Of a stretch of DNA of 9,137 bases, positions 6,650-9,137 are shown piece by piece (within the stretch, counting starts at the first letter, position 1; each line of letters opens with the position of its first letter). Source of the DNA: Peptococcaceae bacterium (GTDB lineage: Bacteria > Bacillota > Peptococcia > DRI-13 > UBA5745); the NCBI GenBank assembly GCA_031264885.1, contig JAISDM010000175.1, forward strand, positions 1 to 9,137, read 5' to 3'. Below the pieces are notes generated by a model. That model saw only the letters and a list, made by a program, of their open reading frames with translations, was not told where the DNA came from and did not search any database. Position numbers and translations under genes: made by a program.

Positions 6650-7706
6650 CCTGGGCTTGTTTATCATTGTGCTGGCGTTATTGACCATCGGCATTGTCAT
6701 GGTGTTCAGCGCCAGTTATTATGATACGATTACGAATGATCCCTTCTATTATCTGAAAAGACAGGCGGCGTTCGCCGGGATCGGGCTGGGCGCTCTGTTC
6801 GTCGCTATGAATGTGAATTATTCCAGATACCGGGGGATCACCAAGCTGCTGCTGCTGATGTCTTTCGCGCTGTTGATCGGGGTTCTGTTTATGCCGGCCA
6901 TCAAGGGCGTCAGGCGGTGGTACCCTTTGGAGTTTTTTAATTTCCAGCCGTCGGAGCTGACTAAATTTGTGGTGGTCTTGTATATGGCGGACCGGCTCAG
7001 CAAAAAAAGCGCGTCGTTACAGCATTTCATAGGGGATTTGAGTACGGTTCTGGTTGTGATCGGCGTACAGGCCGCTTTGATTCTGAAAGAGCCGGATTTG
7101 GGCACGGCGGTGGCCATCGTGTGTACCGGTGTGATTATACTGATCATCGCGGGGCTGAGGCTGAGGCATTTGATGGCGCTGGCTGTGTGCGGGTTCGCGC
7201 TGTTGGGGTACGCGATCTTTGATGAGCCGTACCGGATCAACCGGCTGCTGGGTTTCATGGATCCCTGGGCGGACGCGGCGGGTACGGGGTATCAGGTGAT
7301 CAATTCGCTGTACGCGCTGGGCTCCGGCGGGCTGATGGGCATGGGGATCGGCGGCAGCCGGCAGAAGCTGGGCTTTTTGCCGGAGCATTATACGGACTTT
7401 ATATTCGCGGTGATCGGCGAGGAATTGGGATTCTTTGGGACGCTGGCGGTGGTGGTTCTGTTCTTGCTTTTTGCCTGGAGGGGATACCGGATCGCTTCCC
7501 GGTGCTCGGATTTGTTCGGCAGTCTGTTGGCGGCGGGGATGACGACGATGATTGTGCTTCAGGCGATGCTGAACATCGGTGTGGTCACGGGCTGTCTGCC
7601 TGTGACGGGCATTTCGCTGCCGTTCATCAGTTATGGGGGGTCGTCGCTGCTGTTATGTCTGGGGATGTCGGGGATAATATTGAATATTTCCCGGTATATG
7701 GAGTAG
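6621..7706 (+). CDS. ftsW: SEDS-family peptidoglycan glycosyltransferase FtsW/SpoVE
   Basis: A polytopic SEDS protein that polymerises lipid II into glycan strands with a class B PBP, at the division septum (FtsW) or spore cortex (SpoVE). It has 361 residues and about ten hydrophobic segments. Family motifs are RRWYPLEFFNFQPSEL (98-113), KEPDLGTA (156-163), FMDPWAD (212-218), LPEHYTDFIFAVIGEELGF (253-271) with D259 at the catalytic Asp position of SEDS enzymes, and LPVTGISLPFISYGGSS (326-342). Position between murD and murG is standard for this paralogue and excludes RodA in practice. Choosing between FtsW and SpoVE needs a view of other copies in the genome. The TAG stop lies inside the GTAGGGGCGG end of a dispersed repeat, so the last codons may have been set by its insertion, though the protein looks complete. 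Confidence 0.93.
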   Translation: MGAKKKNAPDLGLFIIVLALLTIGIVMVFSASYYDTITNDPFYYLKRQAAFAGIGLGALFVAMNVNYSRYRGITKLLLLMSFALLIGVLFMPAIKGVRRWYPLEFFNFQPSELTKFVVVLYMADRLSKKSASLQHFIGDLSTVLVVIGVQAALILKEPDLGTAVAIVCTGVIILIIAGLRLRHLMALAVCGFALLGYAIFDEPYRINRLLGFMDPWADAAGTGYQVINSLYALGSGGLMGMGIGGSRQKLGFLPEHYTDFIFAVIGEELGFFGTLAVVVLFLLFAWRGYRIASRCSDLFGSLLAAGMTTMIVLQAMLNIGVVTGCLPVTGISLPFISYGGSSLLLCLGMSGIILNISRYME

Positions 7707-7764
7707 GGGCGGCATCCTGCCGCCCGTCCTTGACAGACGCGAATTTCCAAATTATGAACCGCGG
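7703..7764 (+). repeat. Dispersed repeat copy A, at the ftsW 3' end
   Basis: A 62-bp element starts GTAGGGGCGGC and includes an 8-bp hairpin (GGGCGGCA at 7707-7714 pairing with TGCCGCCC at 7718-7725). It aligns without gaps to the reverse complement of 8935-8996: 48 of 62 positions match. In the 45-nt part 7720-7764 all 11 mismatches are transitions. The element supplies the ftsW stop codon. There is no T-run after the hairpin, so it is not a classical intrinsic terminator. Confidence 0.78.
7730..7758 (+). promoter_or_regulatory. Possible sigma-A promoter for murG
   Basis: TTGACA (7730-7735) matches the -35 consensus exactly and is followed after 17 nt by TATGAA (7753-7758), which matches 4 of 6 positions of TATAAT but lacks its final T. 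It lies inside repeat copy A, 53 bp before the murG GTG. Copy B has CGATAG-like and CATGAA sequences in the matching places, so the promoter-like boxes are specific to this copy. Sequence alone cannot prove activity. Confidence 0.4.
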
Positions 7765-7796
7765 AATGGGTAATGATAACGGGCGATGATTTCTCG

Positions 7797-7803
7797 AAGG
7801 AGG
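7797..7803 (+). promoter_or_regulatory. Shine-Dalgarno site that favours the GTG start of murG
   Basis: AAGGAGG followed by 8 nt and then GTG at 7812. It lies downstream of the ATG at 7773, so it can serve only the GTG start. Confidence 0.85.
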
Positions 7804-7811
7804 GGAAGGCT

Positions 7812-8927
7812 GTGCGGGTTGTTGTGACCGGCGGCGGAACGGGGGGGCATATTTACCCGGGGGTCGCCATTGCTCAGAGTGTTTTGAGCGCCTTTGAGGA
7901 TTCGGAGGTCTTATATATCGGAACCCCGGAGGGAATGGAGAACAAAATCGTTCCCGGGTTTGGGATTCCCATGGAAAAAGTGGAGGCGAAGGGGTGGCAG
8001 CGGCGCCGTCTGAGGGGAACTTTTCATATGATGAACGCGGTTGGCCGCGGGTACCGTCAGGCTCTGCGGATCATAGACCGGTACAAGCCCCAGGTGGTGG
8101 TGGGAACCGGCGGCTATGTGTGCGTGCCGGTGGCGCTGGCGGCTGTCAGCCGCCGCGTCCCCGTTTTGCTCCATGAGCAAAACGCTTATCCGGGGCTGGC
8201 AAACCGGATGCTGTCCATGACCGCGGCCAGAATTATGCTGACGTTCCCGGAGGCGGTCCGGTTCTTTCCCAGGGTGGTCAGGGGCAAGACGGTATGGACG
8301 GGGATGCCTGTGCGCCGGGAATTTCTGGCGGTGAGCCGCGCGGCCGGGCTGGAGGCTTTGGGATTGGATCCCAACCGAAAGACGCTGCTGGCCACGGGCG
8401 GGTCTCAAGGGGCCAAGAGTCTGAACCGGGCTATGGTTCACGTCGTCAAGCAATGGGCGGACAATCCTCATGTCCAGGTCGTTCACGCGACCGGGGTCAG
8501 GGATTATGAAAATGTGAGGCGATTACTGGATCAGGGAGGCATATCCGCGGAGAAAAACGTAAATATTAAGGTTGTGCCTTATTTGGACCATATGGAGTAC
8601 GCTTTGGCCTGCGCGGATTTGTGCGTGACCCGGGCCAGCGCCGGATTCCTCTCGGAGATGGCGCTGACGGCGGCGCCGGGCATCTTGATCCCGTATCCTT
8701 ACGCCGCGGACGACCATCAGTCGCACAACGCCAGAAGCATGGAGAAAGCGGGGGCGGCTGTGGTGCTGGCCGATCAGTCTTTGACCGGGCCTAAGCTGCT
8801 CGCTCAGATAGAGGAGATTTTTTCGGATGAGGACAGGCGCCGGAGCATGTCGGAAAACAGCAGAAAAACCTGGAAAGAGGATCCGGAGAAGAATATATTG
8901 AGATTGATGGAGTTTGTGTGTACATGA
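7812..8927 (+). CDS. murG: UDP-GlcNAc:lipid I N-acetylglucosaminyltransferase MurG
   Basis: A membrane-associated GT28 glycosyltransferase that adds GlcNAc to lipid I, forming lipid II on the cytoplasmic face. The GTG start gives 371 residues with MRVVVTGGGTGGHIYPG at the N-terminus, exactly where MurG proteins begin. The ATG at 7773 would add 13 residues without similarity and lacks a good ribosome site. Motifs: GGGTGGHIYPG (7-17), VVGTGGYVCVP (97-107), LHEQNAYPGLANR (120-132), ATGGSQGAKSLN (194-205) and IPYPYAADDHQ-x-x-NA (293-307). In the donor-sugar site the usual SR-x-GA-x-T-x-AE is read as TRASAGFLSEM (273-283), with the key Glu kept at 282. It is 105 bp after ftsW, with repeat copy A and a possible promoter between. 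After its stop come only repeats; no murB, murC or ftsQ is in view. Confidence 0.95.
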   Translation: MRVVVTGGGTGGHIYPGVAIAQSVLSAFEDSEVLYIGTPEGMENKIVPGFGIPMEKVEAKGWQRRRLRGTFHMMNAVGRGYRQALRIIDRYKPQVVVGTGGYVCVPVALAAVSRRVPVLLHEQNAYPGLANRMLSMTAARIMLTFPEAVRFFPRVVRGKTVWTGMPVRREFLAVSRAAGLEALGLDPNRKTLLATGGSQGAKSLNRAMVHVVKQWADNPHVQVVHATGVRDYENVRRLLDQGGISAEKNVNIKVVPYLDHMEYALACADLCVTRASAGFLSEMALTAAPGILIPYPYAADDHQSHNARSMEKAGAAVVLADQSLTGPKLLAQIEEIFSDEDRRRSMSENSRKTWKEDPEKNILRLMEFVCT

Positions 8928-8934
8928 CGGGGAG

Positions 8935-8996
8935 CTGCGATTCATGGTTTGGGAATCTGCGTCTATCGGGGGCGGGCGGCAGAAATCCGCCCCTAC
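8935..8996 (-). repeat. Dispersed repeat copy B, inverted, downstream of murG
   Basis: The reverse complement starts GTAGGGGCGG (from 8996) and aligns gap-free over 62 nt with copy A at ftsW. It lies 8 bp after the murG stop, in the opposite orientation to copy A. Its end also forms a 6-bp hairpin (GGGCGG 8974-8979 with CCGCCC 8987-8992). Confidence 0.75.
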
Positions 8997-9009
8997 AGAC
9001 GCGGTATAC

Positions 9010-9023
9010 ACGGTACGTACCGT
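9010..9023. repeat. 14-bp perfect palindrome between repeat copies B and C
   Basis: ACGGTACGTACCGT equals its own reverse complement. It lies between the facing GTAGGGGCGG ends of copies B (8987-8996) and C (9022-9031), which themselves form a perfect 10-bp inverted repeat. It could be a protein-binding site or a junction of two inserted elements. Confidence 0.8.
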
Positions 9024-9045
9024 AGGGGCGGCATTAGGCCGCCCC
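9022..9045 (+). repeat. Dispersed repeat copy C (partial)
   Basis: GTAGGGGCGGCAT is identical to the first 13 bases of copy A, followed by the other arm of a hairpin (GGGGCGGC 9025-9032 with GCCGCCCC 9038-9045). Beyond 9045 I cannot align it with copy A, so it is a truncated copy or a related family member. Confidence 0.65.
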
Positions 9046-9074
9046 GGACCGTCCGAAATACCCCCAATGGTGTC

Positions 9075-9095
9075 ATTACGGGGTTGTCCCGGAAT
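9075..9095. repeat. Short inverted repeat near the window end
   Basis: ATTACGGG (9075-9082) pairs with CCCGGAAT (9088-9095) with one mismatch and a 5-nt loop. No T-run follows. It is part of the geneless stretch from 8928 to the window end, which holds only repeats. The final 40 bases show nothing firm. Confidence 0.5.
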
Positions 9096-9137
9096 CCAGG
9101 TTGCGTGGGCGAGGAGGTTTGGTTTGCGGGGCAAGCC

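Noticed and set aside
7707..7725. Hairpin after ftsW as an intrinsic terminator
   Set aside because: The stem is good but no T-run follows, and the same hairpin recurs as part of a dispersed repeat.
7502..7789. Plus-strand open frame crossing the ftsW end
   Set aside because: Out-of-frame shadow of ftsW running into repeat copy A.
7773..7811. ATG start for a 384-residue MurG
   Set aside because: The extra 13 residues precede the conserved N-terminus, and the strong AAGGAGG lies downstream of this ATG.
8935..9095. CRISPR-like array after murG
   Set aside because: Repeats are few, in mixed orientation and irregularly spaced, with no spacers of constant length and no cas genes.
8523..9134. 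Open frame of 203 codons on the minus strand
   Set aside because: It runs antisense through the end of murG and then through the repeats; its content is explained by the real gene and by repeat DNA.
9111..9137. GAGGAGG followed by TTG at 9124 as the start of another gene
   Set aside because: Only four codons are visible before the window ends and the stretch may be repeat DNA; it cannot be supported.

Overview
The window is G+C-rich and every gene I support lies on the + strand. It carries the second half of a peptidoglycan-precursor and division cluster (the dcw cluster): murF, mraY, murD, ftsW/spoVE and murG, in the order usual for Bacillota (Firmicutes). The Shine-Dalgarno sites are strong (AAGGAGG or AGGAGG before murD, ftsW and murG). 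The gene order, the spacing and the MraY/MurG sequence style point to a high-GC, probably clostridial bacterium. That placement is inference; no rRNA or other taxonomic marker is present.

Region 1 (1-2622) is the C-terminal part of a very large MMPL/RND-type membrane protein whose 5' end lies outside the window. Most of it is an extracytoplasmic domain built from tandem repeats of about 82 residues, broken by Ala/Gly- and Gly/Thr-rich inserts. It ends in five predicted membrane helices containing the Asp-Tyr pair typical of MMPL TM10. It occupies the place next to murF where dcw clusters normally have murE.

Region 2 (2615-2841) is a long imperfect palindrome with a perfect 19-bp outer arm. 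It fills almost all of the gap between the MMPL gene and murF, and its outer arm contains the MMPL stop codon.

Region 3 (2865-7706) is a tight four-gene block. murF and mraY are 7 bp apart, mraY and murD 10 bp apart, and murD overlaps ftsW by 29 bp, so translational coupling is likely. Together these proteins complete the UDP-MurNAc-pentapeptide (MurD, then MurF; MurE is not in view), load it onto the lipid carrier (MraY) and polymerise the finished lipid II (the SEDS protein).

Region 4 (7703-9137) holds murG, which makes lipid II, flanked by copies of a short dispersed repeat that begins GTAGGGGCGG. One copy sits at the 3' end of ftsW and supplies its TAG stop codon. A second lies inverted downstream of murG, and a third partial copy faces the second across a 14-bp perfect palindrome. 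Another small hairpin follows. I see no gene after murG before the window ends.

The mur/fts genes are ordinary. The less usual material is the repeat-built MMPL protein and the palindromic elements placed exactly at gene ends.
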